Assembly: GCF_036884845.1 (NCBI RefSeq)
Contig: NZ_CP145732.1
Coordinates: 3,100,001 to 3,164,000, forward strand
Source: Pseudomonas sp. MAG733B
Lineage (GTDB): Bacteria; Pseudomonadota; Gammaproteobacteria; Pseudomonadales; Pseudomonadaceae
Length of the DNA stretch: 64,000 bases
Direction: 5' to 3'
Shown here: one piece after another, positions 43,097-51,536 of the stretch
Layout of the letters: every line of letters starts with the position of its first letter
Numbering within the stretch: the first letter of the stretch is position 1
The notes under the pieces: model-generated
Database searches by the model: none
What the model was told of the DNA's origin: nothing
The model's input: only the letters and a program-made list of their open reading frames with translations
Translations under genes and position numbers: made by a program

Positions 43097-44275
43097 CTAA
43101 ATCCGTGCCAATGCCTGCGCCAGATCTGCGCGCAGGTCTTCGACATCCTCCACTCCGACAGACAACCGCACCAACGCATCGCCGATGCCCAGTTCTGCGC
43201 GGGTGTCGGCGGGGATGGTGGCGTGGGTCATGATGGCCGGGTGTTCGATCAGGCTTTCCACGCCGCCGAGGCTTTCGGCCAGGGCGAAGATCTGCACGTT
43301 TTCAAGGAAGCGTCTGGAGCCGGCCAGGTCGGTGTTGAGGTCGACCGAGATCATCCCGCCGAAGCCGCGCATTTGCTTGCGCGCCAATTCGTGCTGCGGG
43401 TGCGAGGGCAGGCCCGGGTAGTAGACGCGCGCCACTTGCGGCTGACGTTCCAGCCATTGCGCGAGGTCCAGCGCGTTGCTGCAATGGCGCTCCATGCGCA
43501 GTGCGAGGGTCTTCACGCCGCGCAGGGTGAGGAAGGCGTCGAACGGCCCGGCAATGGCGCCCACCGCGTTTTGAAGGAAGCCCAGGCGCTCGGCCAGTTC
43601 CGCGTTCTGGCCGACCACGGCGATGCCGCCGATCACGTCGGAGTGGCCGTTCAGGTACTTGGTGGTCGAGTGCAGCACGATATCGAAACCCAGCTCCAGT
43701 GGACGCTGAATCCATGGGCTGGCAAAGGTATTGTCAGCCACACAGATGATGCCGCGGTCGCGGCAAGTGCGGGCGATGGCGGCGAGGTCGGTGAGGCGCA
43801 GCAAGGGATTGCTCGGCGTTTCGACCATGACCATGCGGGTGTCGTCCTGCAACGCCGTTTCGAAGGCGGCCGGGTCGGTCAGGTCGACGAAACTGAAACG
43901 GTGTCCGGCGCTGCGCTGACGCACCTTGTCGAACAGGCGGAAGGTGCCGCCATATAGATCATTGCCCGAAACGATGTGCGAGCCGGCGTCGAGCAGTTCG
44001 AGCACGGTGGAGATCGTCGCCAGTCCCGAGGCGAAGGCAAAGGCCTGGGTGCCGCCTTCGAGATCCGCCACGCAGCGCTCCAGCGCCCAGCGTGTCGGGT
44101 TGTGCGAGCGCCCGTAGTCGAGGCCTTTGTGCACGCCGGGGCTCTGTTGCAAATAGGTCGAGTTGGCATAGATCGGCGGCATCAGCGCGCCGGTGGAAGG
44201 GTCTGGCGTTTGTCCCGCGTGGATCACCCGGGTTGCGAAGCCGTGTGGCGCGGCATTTTTATCGTGCTGGCTCAT
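43097..44275 (-). CDS. Cystathionine gamma-lyase-type PLP enzyme
   Basis: This 392-residue Cys/Met-metabolism PLP enzyme carries the Schiff-base Lys in LHSTTKYLNGHSDVIGG. It also has YSR-type YGRSHNPTRWALE, the FASGLATISTVLELL cofactor-binding segment and VADNTFASPWIQRP. With the cystathionine beta-synthase gene, which it overlaps by 4 nt (ATGA), it forms the reverse transsulfuration pair that makes cysteine from homocysteine. GGAG lies 9 nt before the ATG. A longer frame to 44788 is only an out-of-phase run through the upstream gene. Confidence 0.92.
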   Translation of the reverse strand: MSQHDKNAAPHGFATRVIHAGQTPDPSTGALMPPIYANSTYLQQSPGVHKGLDYGRSHNPTRWALERCVADLEGGTQAFAFASGLATISTVLELLDAGSHIVSGNDLYGGTFRLFDKVRQRSAGHRFSFVDLTDPAAFETALQDDTRMVMVETPSNPLLRLTDLAAIARTCRDRGIICVADNTFASPWIQRPLELGFDIVLHSTTKYLNGHSDVIGGIAVVGQNAELAERLGFLQNAVGAIAGPFDAFLTLRGVKTLALRMERHCSNALDLAQWLERQPQVARVYYPGLPSHPQHELARKQMRGFGGMISVDLNTDLAGSRRFLENVQIFALAESLGGVESLIEHPAIMTHATIPADTRAELGIGDALVRLSVGVEDVEDLRADLAQALARI

Positions 44276-45648
44276 GCAAGAGATCTCCGTAAATGGTTGA
44301 GCATGTCGACCCGGGTAATCAGGCCGTGGAAGCCGGAGGCGTCTTTGATGATCGCCACCAGCCCGAGGTCGAGCACCGCTTCCAGTTGCGCCAGGCTGGC
44401 GTCGGGCGGCAGGGTTTGCAGTTTGTCGGTCATCGCGCTGGTGACCGTCATGCGGAAGTGCGAAGCGCCTTTCTGCACGCCCAGCAGGATGTCGGATTCG
44501 TCGATCACACCCACCAGTTGCTGCCCGTTCACCAGTACCGGCAGTTGCGACACGTCCGCCAGGCGCATGCGCTGGAACGCGGTGAGCAGGGTGTCGTCGG
44601 GGCCGACGCTGATCACCCGGCCATCCTCGAAACGTCGTGCGATCAGGTCGCGCAAATCGCCATAACGCTTGCTTTGCAGCAGGCCCTGATCGCTCATCCA
44701 CTGATCGTTGTAGACCTTCGACAGGTAACGGGTGCCGGTGTCGCAGACGAAGCTGACCACCCGTTTCGGCTCGGTTTGTTCGCGGCAATAACGCAGCGCG
44801 GCGGCGAGCAGGGTGCCGGTCGACGAGCCGCCGAGAATGCCTTCGGCGCGTAATAACTGGCGGGCGTGATCGAAGCTTTCTTCGTCGCTGATGGAGTAGG
44901 CGTGGCGCACGCTCGACAGGTCGGCGATCGACGGAATGAAGTCTTCGCCGATGCCTTCAACCGCCCAGGAACCGGGCGTACCAAGGGCGCCGCTGCGGCT
45001 GTATTCAGCCATCATCGAGCCGACCGGGTCGGCCAGCACCATTTCCAGGTTTGGTTGCACGCGTTTGAAGAAACGGGTCAACCCGGTCAGCGTGCCGGCC
45101 GAGCCGACGCCGACGACAATAGCGTCCACATCGTGTTGGGTCTGCGCCCAGATCTCCGGCGCGGTGCTGCATTCGTGGGCCAGCGGGTTGGCCGGATTGT
45201 TGAACTGGTCGGCGAAGAAGGCGTCGGGAATTTCAGCGGCCAGACGCGCTGCGACGTCCTGGTAATAATCCGGATGGCCCTTGCCGACATCGGAGCGGGT
45301 GATGTGCACTTCGGCGCCCATGGCCTTGAGGTGCAGGACTTTTTCCGTGGACATTTTGTCCGGCACCACCAGCACCACACGGTAGCCCTTGGCACGGCCG
45401 ACCAGCGCCAGGCCCAGGCCGGTGTTGCCGGCAGTGGCTTCGACGATGGTGCCGCCGGGCTTGAGGCGACCATCGCGCTCGGCCTCGTCGATCATCGCCA
45501 GGCCGATGCGGTCCTTGATCGAACCGCCGGGGTTCTGTGATTCGAGCTTGAGAAACAGGGTACAGGGGCCGGTATCGAAACGGCTGACACGCACCAGTGG
45601 CGTATTGCCGATCAGTTCGAGCACGGCAGGGCGGGAGTCGTTCGGCAT
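44272..45648 (-). CDS. Cystathionine beta-synthase with CBS domain pair
   Basis: This 458-residue protein has a PLP fold-type II domain (Lys in NPGGSIKDRIGL, phosphate loop GSSTGTLLAA) and a C-terminal pair of CBS regulatory domains (about residues 335-458: VISVGPDDTLLTAFQRM and TSAMTDKLQTLPPDASL). It condenses serine with homocysteine. There is no N-terminal heme-binding extension. GAGG lies before the ATG at 45648. The upstream 200 nt hold no convincing gene. Confidence 0.93.
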   Translation of the reverse strand: MPNDSRPAVLELIGNTPLVRVSRFDTGPCTLFLKLESQNPGGSIKDRIGLAMIDEAERDGRLKPGGTIVEATAGNTGLGLALVGRAKGYRVVLVVPDKMSTEKVLHLKAMGAEVHITRSDVGKGHPDYYQDVAARLAAEIPDAFFADQFNNPANPLAHECSTAPEIWAQTQHDVDAIVVGVGSAGTLTGLTRFFKRVQPNLEMVLADPVGSMMAEYSRSGALGTPGSWAVEGIGEDFIPSIADLSSVRHAYSISDEESFDHARQLLRAEGILGGSSTGTLLAAALRYCREQTEPKRVVSFVCDTGTRYLSKVYNDQWMSDQGLLQSKRYGDLRDLIARRFEDGRVISVGPDDTLLTAFQRMRLADVSQLPVLVNGQQLVGVIDESDILLGVQKGASHFRMTVTSAMTDKLQTLPPDASLAQLEAVLDLGLVAIIKDASGFHGLITRVDMLNHLRRSLA

Positions 45649-45849
45649 GTCGTCACCTCGCTGCGTGGATCCTCGGTGGGTGGCCAGTAACCGGCGATGA
45701 GTTGTTGTGCCGGTCGCGGCAATGCATCGTCTGGACCATAGGCCTTGATCGCCGCACTCGCAACCATCCGCGCGAAAGTACCCCCGACATTGGGGAAATT
45801 CCCTGTGAATGGTTGGCTTTATGGGGAGTGTTGCGGGTGAAAGATGTGC

Positions 45850-46134
45850 CTAGAGAGTGGCCATGATCATGGCCAGATTGACCTGTTGCATAAGCTCGGT
45901 GATGGTCGACAGGCTCCCGGCTTGCAGGGTGGCCATGAGCATGGCCTGGGGCGGCGTGAGGGCCAGGGCCGCAAGGGGTTGGATATCCGGCATGACCCGT
46001 TCTGCAATGCCGATGGCGGTGAGCGTGGCTGCGGTCACCATCGCCGCCGCTACCGCCGCCGATACCGCCACCATGACGATCACGATGGCTGCCAGCGCAG
46101 CCATCAAAACTGTCAGCGTTGTTTCCCCCGCCAT
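45850..46134 (-). CDS. Small Met/Ala-rich membrane protein, unknown
   Basis: The 94-residue frame begins MAGETTLTVLMAALAAIVIV and has one or two membrane segments in residues 7-45. An amphipathic tail rich in Met, Leu and Gln follows. GGAGGTGGTC immediately precedes the ATG, a strong ribosome site, which is the main reason to believe it. I do not recognise a family. An upstream in-frame start at 46161 lacks such a site. Confidence 0.5.
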   Translation of the reverse strand: MAGETTLTVLMAALAAIVIVMVAVSAAVAAAMVTAATLTAIGIAERVMPDIQPLAALALTPPQAMLMATLQAGSLSTITELMQQVNLAMIMATL

Positions 46135-46240
46135 GACCACCTCCGTCGCCGATTGCGCCACTGGGGATGCGTGTGAACATCCCCGGCGAGTTCAGCCAAA
46201 GCAAGGCGCGGGCCAACAGTCGGCAGCGTCGATAACGCGG

Positions 46241-46903
46241 CTAGCGAAACCGCTCCGGGATGGCCTCGGCATACGGATAGAAAGAAAACCACGGTTTGGC
46301 TTCGTCGATGACGCGTTGCACCGACGGACGTTGGGTCAAACGTTCGAAGTACGCGCTCAAGTGCCGGCAATCGTCGGGGAACGGCACGAGGGTACTGGCA
46401 TAAAACAGCGCCGGAGTGGCGGCACAATCGGCCAGGCTGAAGTCCGGGCTGGCTACCCAGGTTCGCGAGGCTAGCTGGCGGTCGAGCATGCCGTAGGCGG
46501 TCAACAGGCTGGCGCGTTGTTTGCTCAGGTCGCCGTTGGTGGCGAATAAGCGATCAGCGACGATCTGTTGCATCGGCGTCTGGACGTGCAGGTCGAAAAA
46601 CCGGTCCCACAGACGAACCTGCAACGCCGTGTCCCAATCACTGGGCAGCAGGCAATGTTGTCCGGCGTAAAAGCGGTCCAGGTATTCGATGATGATGCTC
46701 GACTCTGCCAGGCCCTGCGGGTTTCGCTGGTCACGGATGACCGGGAACTTGCAGAGCGGCCACAGCGCTTGCAGTTCTGCGCGGTCAGCTTCATTGGAGA
46801 GATCGATGATCCTGGGTTCGAATTCGATGGCGTATTCGTAAAGCGCGACCAGCACTTTGTGGCAGTACGACGACAGCGGATGGTAGTACAGAGTCAGAGG
46901 CAT
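46241..46903 (-). CDS. Glutathione S-transferase family protein
   Basis: This 220-residue protein has a thioredoxin-like N-terminal domain (TLYYHPLSSYCHKVLVALYE, with Ser or Cys in the active-site position, and cis-Pro in CKFPVIRD). ESSIIIEYLD binds glutathione, and a helical C-terminal domain contains FSLADCAATPALFYA. The substrate is unknown. GAGGAG precedes the ATG. Monocistronic as far as seen. Confidence 0.9.
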   Translation of the reverse strand: MPLTLYYHPLSSYCHKVLVALYEYAIEFEPRIIDLSNEADRAELQALWPLCKFPVIRDQRNPQGLAESSIIIEYLDRFYAGQHCLLPSDWDTALQVRLWDRFFDLHVQTPMQQIVADRLFATNGDLSKQRASLLTAYGMLDRQLASRTWVASPDFSLADCAATPALFYASTLVPFPDDCRHLSAYFERLTQRPSVQRVIDEAKPWFSFYPYAEAIPERFR

Positions 46904-47281
46904 TTTTATCTCCTCGGTACAGGGGGTGGAATGCAGTATCGACCATCATTCGGCCCCCCGCGATGTTCGAGACGAGAGGCAAAATCGATGAAAACCCGCA
47001 GGGTGGATTTTCAAATACCGCGCTTGGCCGTACCTCTGTGCGACAACCCTTATCCCTGCACGAAAACTACTTTCACCTCGTTTGATAATCGCGCCTCGAA
47101 ATGTTTTAAGAGTTTCACGATTCATTCGACGTGACCCTTTCGAGTGGCGCTGGCCGCTCTGATTTTCCACCCGCCGCTTCGACGTTCTGATGCTGATGGT
47201 CATCCATCGGGCGGGTGATTTTGCGCGCCTGTGAATGGGCGGCAGTACCTAAAAAAACAAGAATTCACCCAGGAGCACCGT
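46904..47281. other. Intergenic region, no gene seen
   Basis: This 378-nt divergent gap separates the GST gene and the OprD-type porin. It contains no supported coding frame or REP. It should hold promoters for both genes, but no element stands out beyond CAGGAGCACC just before the porin ATG. Confidence 0.5.
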
Positions 47282-48601
47282 ATGTTCAACCGAGCAATCC
47301 CCACCGCAATCCTCATGGCCACCAGTTCCTTATGTGCGCAGGCCGCCGACAGCCACGGTTTTCTCGAGGACGGTAAAGCCACACTGTCGATGCGCACCTT
47401 GTACTTCAACAGCGACAACCGCGACGGAGCAGCAGACCCTTCGAAAACCGAAGAGACCGCACAGGGTTTCGTGCTGCGCTACGAGTCCGGCTTTACCCAA
47501 GGCACGGTCGGTTTCGGGCTCGATGCCCAGGCATTGCTCGGGGTGACGCTGGACAGCGGACGCGGGCGCCACGTCGGCAGCGGCATGATCCCGAGTGACG
47601 GCGACGATGCGGCTGATTCCTGGAGCAGTTTCGGCCCGACCGCGAAAATGCGCCTGGGTAAAACCGAGTTGCGCTACGGCACATTGCTGCCAAAACTGCC
47701 AATCCTGATCTCCAACGATGCCCGTGTGTTGCCGCAATCTTTTACCGGCACCCAGATCACTTCGAAAGACATCGATGGCCTGACCCTGACCAGCGGTTTG
47801 CTCGAGCAGGCCGTGGGGCGCGCCTCGACGGATCGCACCGGATTGTCGGTCGCAGGTGCCACTCGTGACAGCAACAAATTCTATTTCGCCGGGGGCGACT
47901 ACGAGGTCACTAAAACCCTCAAGGCCCAGTATTACTTCGCGCAGCTGGAGGATTTCTATAACCAGAACTTCTTCGGCCTGACTCACTTGCTGCCGATCGA
48001 CAGCGCCAGTTCGATCACCACCGACCTGCGTTATTTCCGCACCACATCGACCGGCGCCAACAGCTCCGCCGCTGGCCGTGCGCAGGGCTATCGAGCGTCG
48101 GGTTACACCGAAGACAACAACGGTGAAATCGACAACAACACCTGGGCCGCGATGATCACTTATGCCAATGGCGGCCACGCGGTAGCGCTTGGGTATCAAC
48201 AGGTCGGCGATGGCAGCAACTTCGTCCAACCCAACCAGGGCAGCCTGCCGGATAAAGGCGCCGGTGGCGGCAGCGTCTACCTGCCCACCGACCGCATGAT
48301 CCAGAGCTTCACCCGCGCCGGAGAGCAGACACGTTTCGGTCAGTACACCTACGACTTCGCCGCACTGGGCGTACCGGGGCTGAAAGCGTCGATCGTGTAC
48401 CTGAAGGGCACCGACATCAAAGTGCAGAACGCCGGGGATCAGTCCGAATGGGAACGCGACATGACCCTGGACTACGTGATTCAGTCGGGCACGTTCAAGA
48501 ACGTCGGTTTCTCGCTGCGTAACGGCCAGTCGAACACCGACGCGGGGCGTGATGTGGATCAGAGCCGCTTCATCATCAACTATGCGATTCCGTTGTTGTA
48601 A
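47282..48601 (+). CDS. OprD-family outer-membrane porin
   Basis: This 439-residue protein has a signal peptide (FNRAIPTAILMATSSLCAQA, cleaved before ADS or DSH). The OprD pattern follows (FLEDGKATLSMRTLYFNSDNRDG; GFVLRYESGFTQGTVGFGLD; PILISNDARVLPQSFTG) with a final strand RFIINYAIPLL. It should admit a small nutrient. GGAG lies before the ATG at 47282. It lies next to the phenol hydroxylase locus but is separated by a REP array, so a link to phenol uptake is not shown. Confidence 0.92.
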   Translation: MFNRAIPTAILMATSSLCAQAADSHGFLEDGKATLSMRTLYFNSDNRDGAADPSKTEETAQGFVLRYESGFTQGTVGFGLDAQALLGVTLDSGRGRHVGSGMIPSDGDDAADSWSSFGPTAKMRLGKTELRYGTLLPKLPILISNDARVLPQSFTGTQITSKDIDGLTLTSGLLEQAVGRASTDRTGLSVAGATRDSNKFYFAGGDYEVTKTLKAQYYFAQLEDFYNQNFFGLTHLLPIDSASSITTDLRYFRTTSTGANSSAAGRAQGYRASGYTEDNNGEIDNNTWAAMITYANGGHAVALGYQQVGDGSNFVQPNQGSLPDKGAGGGSVYLPTDRMIQSFTRAGEQTRFGQYTYDFAALGVPGLKASIVYLKGTDIKVQNAGDQSEWERDMTLDYVIQSGTFKNVGFSLRNGQSNTDAGRDVDQSRFIINYAIPLL

Positions 48602-48661
48602 TAAACACTGGCGCCCCCACACTGGATTTGTGCCGACCACAAATGCCGTGACCACCGCAAA

Positions 48662-49141
48662 CCCTGTAGGAGCCGAGCTTGCTCGCGATGAGGCCAGCAC
48701 ATCAAGCATCGATGGTGACTGACACACTGCCATCGCTAGCAGGCTAGCTCCCACATTGGATTTGTGCTGACCACAAACACCGCAATCACCACAAACCCCT
48801 GTAGGAGCCGAGCTTGCTCGCGATGAGGCCATCACATCCAACATCGATGCATGCTGACACACCGCCATCGCTAGCAGGCTAGCTCCCACACTGGATTTGT
48901 GCCAACGACAAAGCTTGCTCGCGATGAGGCCATCACATCCAACATCAATGTCGGCTGACACACCGCCATCGCGAGCAAGCTCGGCTCCTACAGTGGATTT
49001 GTGCGGACCACAAATGCCGTGACCACCACAAAACCTGTGGGAGCTAGCCTGCTGGCGATGAGGCCATCACATCCAACATCGCTGGCAATTGATGCACCGC
49101 GATCGTCGGAACGCCGCCCGGAGCAGGCTCGCTCCCACAGG
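48662..49141. repeat. Array of four REP pairs
   Basis: Four REP pairs lie in tandem (about 48662-48756, 48798-48891, 48913-48992 and 49033-49141), separated by related spacers containing GGATTTGTGC and CCACAAA. The repeat period is about 115-135 nt. The left arm of the third unit is truncated: it starts at AGCTTGCTCGCG and lacks GTAGGAGCCG. The array fills the space between the convergent porin and dmpR-like genes. Confidence 0.92.
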
Positions 49142-49150
49142 TTTACGCTA

Positions 49151-50854
49151 TCAATCCTTGTAAGAAGGCGTATCCGCAGGTGACTTTTTCAGGCGATACG
49201 CCAGCGCCGGGCGGGTCATGCCCAGCAGGCGGGCCGCTTCCGAGACGTTCTGTTGGCTGCGCTCCATGGCTGCGTGAATCAGCGCGTCTTCCACCGAATC
49301 CAGCGCGATACCGCTGTCGATGATCGTGTCGATCCAGTTCTGGCCGGGCGTGGGCGTCGATTTCACCAACCGTCCGTCACTGGCCAAACCAATGCTTTCG
49401 GCCATCTGCGGCGAATGCGGGAAGAGGGCGTCGACGGTGATGCTCTGGTTCTCGTCGGTGATGATCACGCCGCGTTCCATCAGGTTTTCCAGCTCGCGGA
49501 TGTTGCCGGGCCAGTCATAGTTCAGGCAGATCTGCAAGGCTCGATCAGACAGGCCGAGGGTCTTTTTCCGGTAGCTGGCGTGCAGTTTTTCCAGGAAGTG
49601 TTCGATCAGCAACGGGATGTCTTCACGACGCTCACGCAATGCCGGAATACGTACCGGAAACACGTTCAGGCGATAGAACAGGTCGGCGCGAAAACGTCCT
49701 TGCTTGACGGCATTTTCCAGGTCTTCATGGGTCGCCGTAATGACCCGCACATCGACTTTGCGGGTCTGCGAATCACCGACGCGTTCCAACTCCTGCTCCT
49801 GCAAAACCCGCAGCAGCGAGGCTTGCGCGCGCGGGGTCAATTCGACGATTTCATCGAGAAACAACGAGCCGCCGTTGGCCCGCTCAAAGCGGCCCATGCG
49901 CGACTGCTGGGCGCCGGTGTAGGCGCCTTTTTCCACGCCGAACAACTCGGCTTCGATCAGGTCCGGCGGGATGGCGGCGCAGTTCAGCGCGATGAAAGGT
50001 CCACCGGCCCGCTCACTGCGCAAATGCAGGCTGCGGGCGATGACTTCCTTGCCCACGCCGGTTTCGCCCAGCAGCAGCACCGAAGCCTTGCCCAGGGCCA
50101 CTTTGTCGATCAGCGAGCAGGTTCGGCGGTAGATCGCCGACTGGCCGATGCCGTAGAACTTGCCGGCCTCGATCTGCAGGCGCTGGCGCATGTTGGCCAC
50201 TTGCACTTGTAGCGCTTGCAGTTCATCGATGATCGGGTCGCTCTGGAAGTAACGCATGATCTCTTCGGCATCGTCCCATTGCTCGGCGGGCTTGCCGATG
50301 ATCCGGCACTGGGCATCGCCGCAACCGCGGCAGCTAACCTCCTTGTAGATGATCTGCCGACCGAGGAAAAACGAGCTGTAGCTGATGGCATAGCCGAGCA
50401 GCATCCAGCACACCGGTTGCTCGGAATGCAGGTTTTCGGTCTGGCAGTTTTCCACCTCGAAAGAGTCCTGCCACTCGATGTCCGCGTAGAACTGCCCGTT
50501 CGCCAGATCGATGTCGATCGCCTGCGGTCGCACGTTGACCATGCCCTTGAGCGAATGCAGTTGCGGCCCTGTGAAAAACATCTCCAGGTCGCTGCCCTGG
50601 GGCCGCAGTTTGCGCGCCAGTTCGGCGTCCTTGAGCCCGGACTGATAACCCAGGCGCATGAAAAACCCTTTGGCGCGTTCGACGCCAAGCATTTCGATCA
50701 GCTCGTGTCTGCACGACGCCATCATCGACACCTGGATCAACAACATGCGTTGTTCGTCCAGCCAGATTTTGCCCTCGGTCCCGTGAAAGCGAACCTGGTC
50801 GCTCAGGTCCTTGAGCGAGGGCGGGTGCTGGGAAGCCTTGTACGTGGTGATCAT
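49151..50854 (-). CDS. dmpR: DmpR/XylR-type sigma-54 activator of phenol degradation
   Basis: This 567-residue activator has an N-terminal XylR_N/V4R sensor (1-210), a linker, an AAA+ domain (GETGVGKE at 263-270, the sigma-54 contact loop GAYTGA at 310-315, Walker B LFLDEI at 331-336) and a C-terminal Fis-type helix-turn-helix (SEAARLLGMTRPALAYRLKK). Sensor residues His100 and Trp128, and Cys149, Glu172, Cys175 and Cys183, fall at a constant offset of 6 from the phenol contacts and zinc ligands I recall for MopR. It is divergent from the phenol hydroxylase operon and should activate it when phenol binds. Confidence 0.95.
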   Translation of the reverse strand: MITTYKASQHPPSLKDLSDQVRFHGTEGKIWLDEQRMLLIQVSMMASCRHELIEMLGVERAKGFFMRLGYQSGLKDAELARKLRPQGSDLEMFFTGPQLHSLKGMVNVRPQAIDIDLANGQFYADIEWQDSFEVENCQTENLHSEQPVCWMLLGYAISYSSFFLGRQIIYKEVSCRGCGDAQCRIIGKPAEQWDDAEEIMRYFQSDPIIDELQALQVQVANMRQRLQIEAGKFYGIGQSAIYRRTCSLIDKVALGKASVLLLGETGVGKEVIARSLHLRSERAGGPFIALNCAAIPPDLIEAELFGVEKGAYTGAQQSRMGRFERANGGSLFLDEIVELTPRAQASLLRVLQEQELERVGDSQTRKVDVRVITATHEDLENAVKQGRFRADLFYRLNVFPVRIPALRERREDIPLLIEHFLEKLHASYRKKTLGLSDRALQICLNYDWPGNIRELENLMERGVIITDENQSITVDALFPHSPQMAESIGLASDGRLVKSTPTPGQNWIDTIIDSGIALDSVEDALIHAAMERSQQNVSEAARLLGMTRPALAYRLKKSPADTPSYKD

Positions 50855-51019
50855 TCAGTGCGCCCCGATTGTAGTTATGTTGGGGATGGAGATGCGTTCC
50901 GCTCAGGCTATGGCGGTTTGTTTACGCATCCTGGTGACCGGTGTTTTTCAGGCAAGGCAAGGTCGGTTTTCCTTTTTCTAAGCGGCCTGAAACCGAGCGA
51001 AATGTCAATCGCCGAATGA

Positions 51020-51035
51020 TTGGTCATTTGCTCAA
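51020..51035. promoter_or_regulatory. DmpR upstream activating site 1
   Basis: TTGGTCATTTGCTCAA resembles the XylR/DmpR site pattern TTGANCAATTGNTCAA. It is nearly the inverse of the second site 31 bp away. Confidence 0.75.
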
Positions 51036-51050
51036 AGGGCTTGAAGACGA

Positions 51051-51066
51051 TTGAGCAAATGATCAA
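51051..51066. promoter_or_regulatory. DmpR upstream activating site 2
   Basis: TTGAGCAAATGATCAA is complementary to site 1 at 15 of 16 positions. The centre-to-centre spacing of 31 bp is three helical turns, as expected for two dimers on one DNA face. It ends about 120 bp upstream of the sigma-54 promoter. Confidence 0.78.
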
Positions 51067-51187
51067 TTGGCCGGTCCCCTGGACGGTCTGCCAACGCTGT
51101 CCTGGTCGCTCGGCTGCAACGAATAAAATCAGTTAACTATCTGTTTTTATACGAATAAAAAAATCATTCCGAGCGTTTTTGCAGCGC

Positions 51188-51203
51188 TGGCACCCTTGTT
51201 GCT
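51188..51203 (+). promoter_or_regulatory. Sigma-54 promoter of the phenol hydroxylase operon
   Basis: TGGCAC-CCTTG-TTGCT matches the -24/-12 consensus (TGGCAC-N5-TTGCW). Transcription should start about 12 nt downstream, before the dmpK ATG at 51238. The AT-rich stretch 51123-51170 between activator sites and promoter could bind IHF. Confidence 0.9.
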
Positions 51204-51237
51204 CCGTACCCCGAACATAACAAGGGAGTACCCGAGC

Positions 51238-51519
51238 ATGAGCCAGCCCGCCAACCCATTCGATCAGATGCCGCGCTACATCCGCGTCCGCAGCGGACCT
51301 GACGACACCTTCGTCGAATTCGATTTCGCCATCGGCTTTCCCGACCTGTTTGTCGAGCTGGTTTTGCCGCGTCAGGCATTCAGCCAGTTCTGCGAAAACA
51401 ACCGGGTGCAGCACATGGACGCGCAGATGTGCGCGGCCCTCGACGCCGATGCGCGCAAGTGGCGCTACGGCGAAACCCGCGACGCCGACCAGGCCGATCA
51501 ACAGCCGACAGAACAATAA
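51238..51519 (+). CDS. dmpK: Phenol hydroxylase assembly protein DmpK (P0)
   Basis: This 93-residue protein beginning MSQPANPFDQMPRYIRVRSG matches the DmpK/P0 family. It is not part of the active hydroxylase but is needed for assembly or iron loading of the oxygenase. It is the first gene of the operon. The ATG at 51238 is used because an in-frame ATG at 51196 lies inside the sigma-54 promoter. AAGGGAG lies about 12 nt upstream. Confidence 0.93.
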   Translation: MSQPANPFDQMPRYIRVRSGPDDTFVEFDFAIGFPDLFVELVLPRQAFSQFCENNRVQHMDAQMCAALDADARKWRYGETRDADQADQQPTEQ

Positions 51520-51536
51520 CCACAGGAGTCCACTCC

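Noticed and set aside
45612..45767. A 51-codon minus-strand frame overlapping the start of the cystathionine beta-synthase gene.
   Set aside because: It overlaps 37 nt of a certain gene in another phase, has no good ribosome site, and its third-position composition is not convincingly coding.
45653..46216. A 187-codon minus-strand frame with His/Gly-rich sequence upstream of the CBS gene.
   Set aside because: Low-complexity shadow of the Met/Ala-rich frame in another phase, without a ribosome site.
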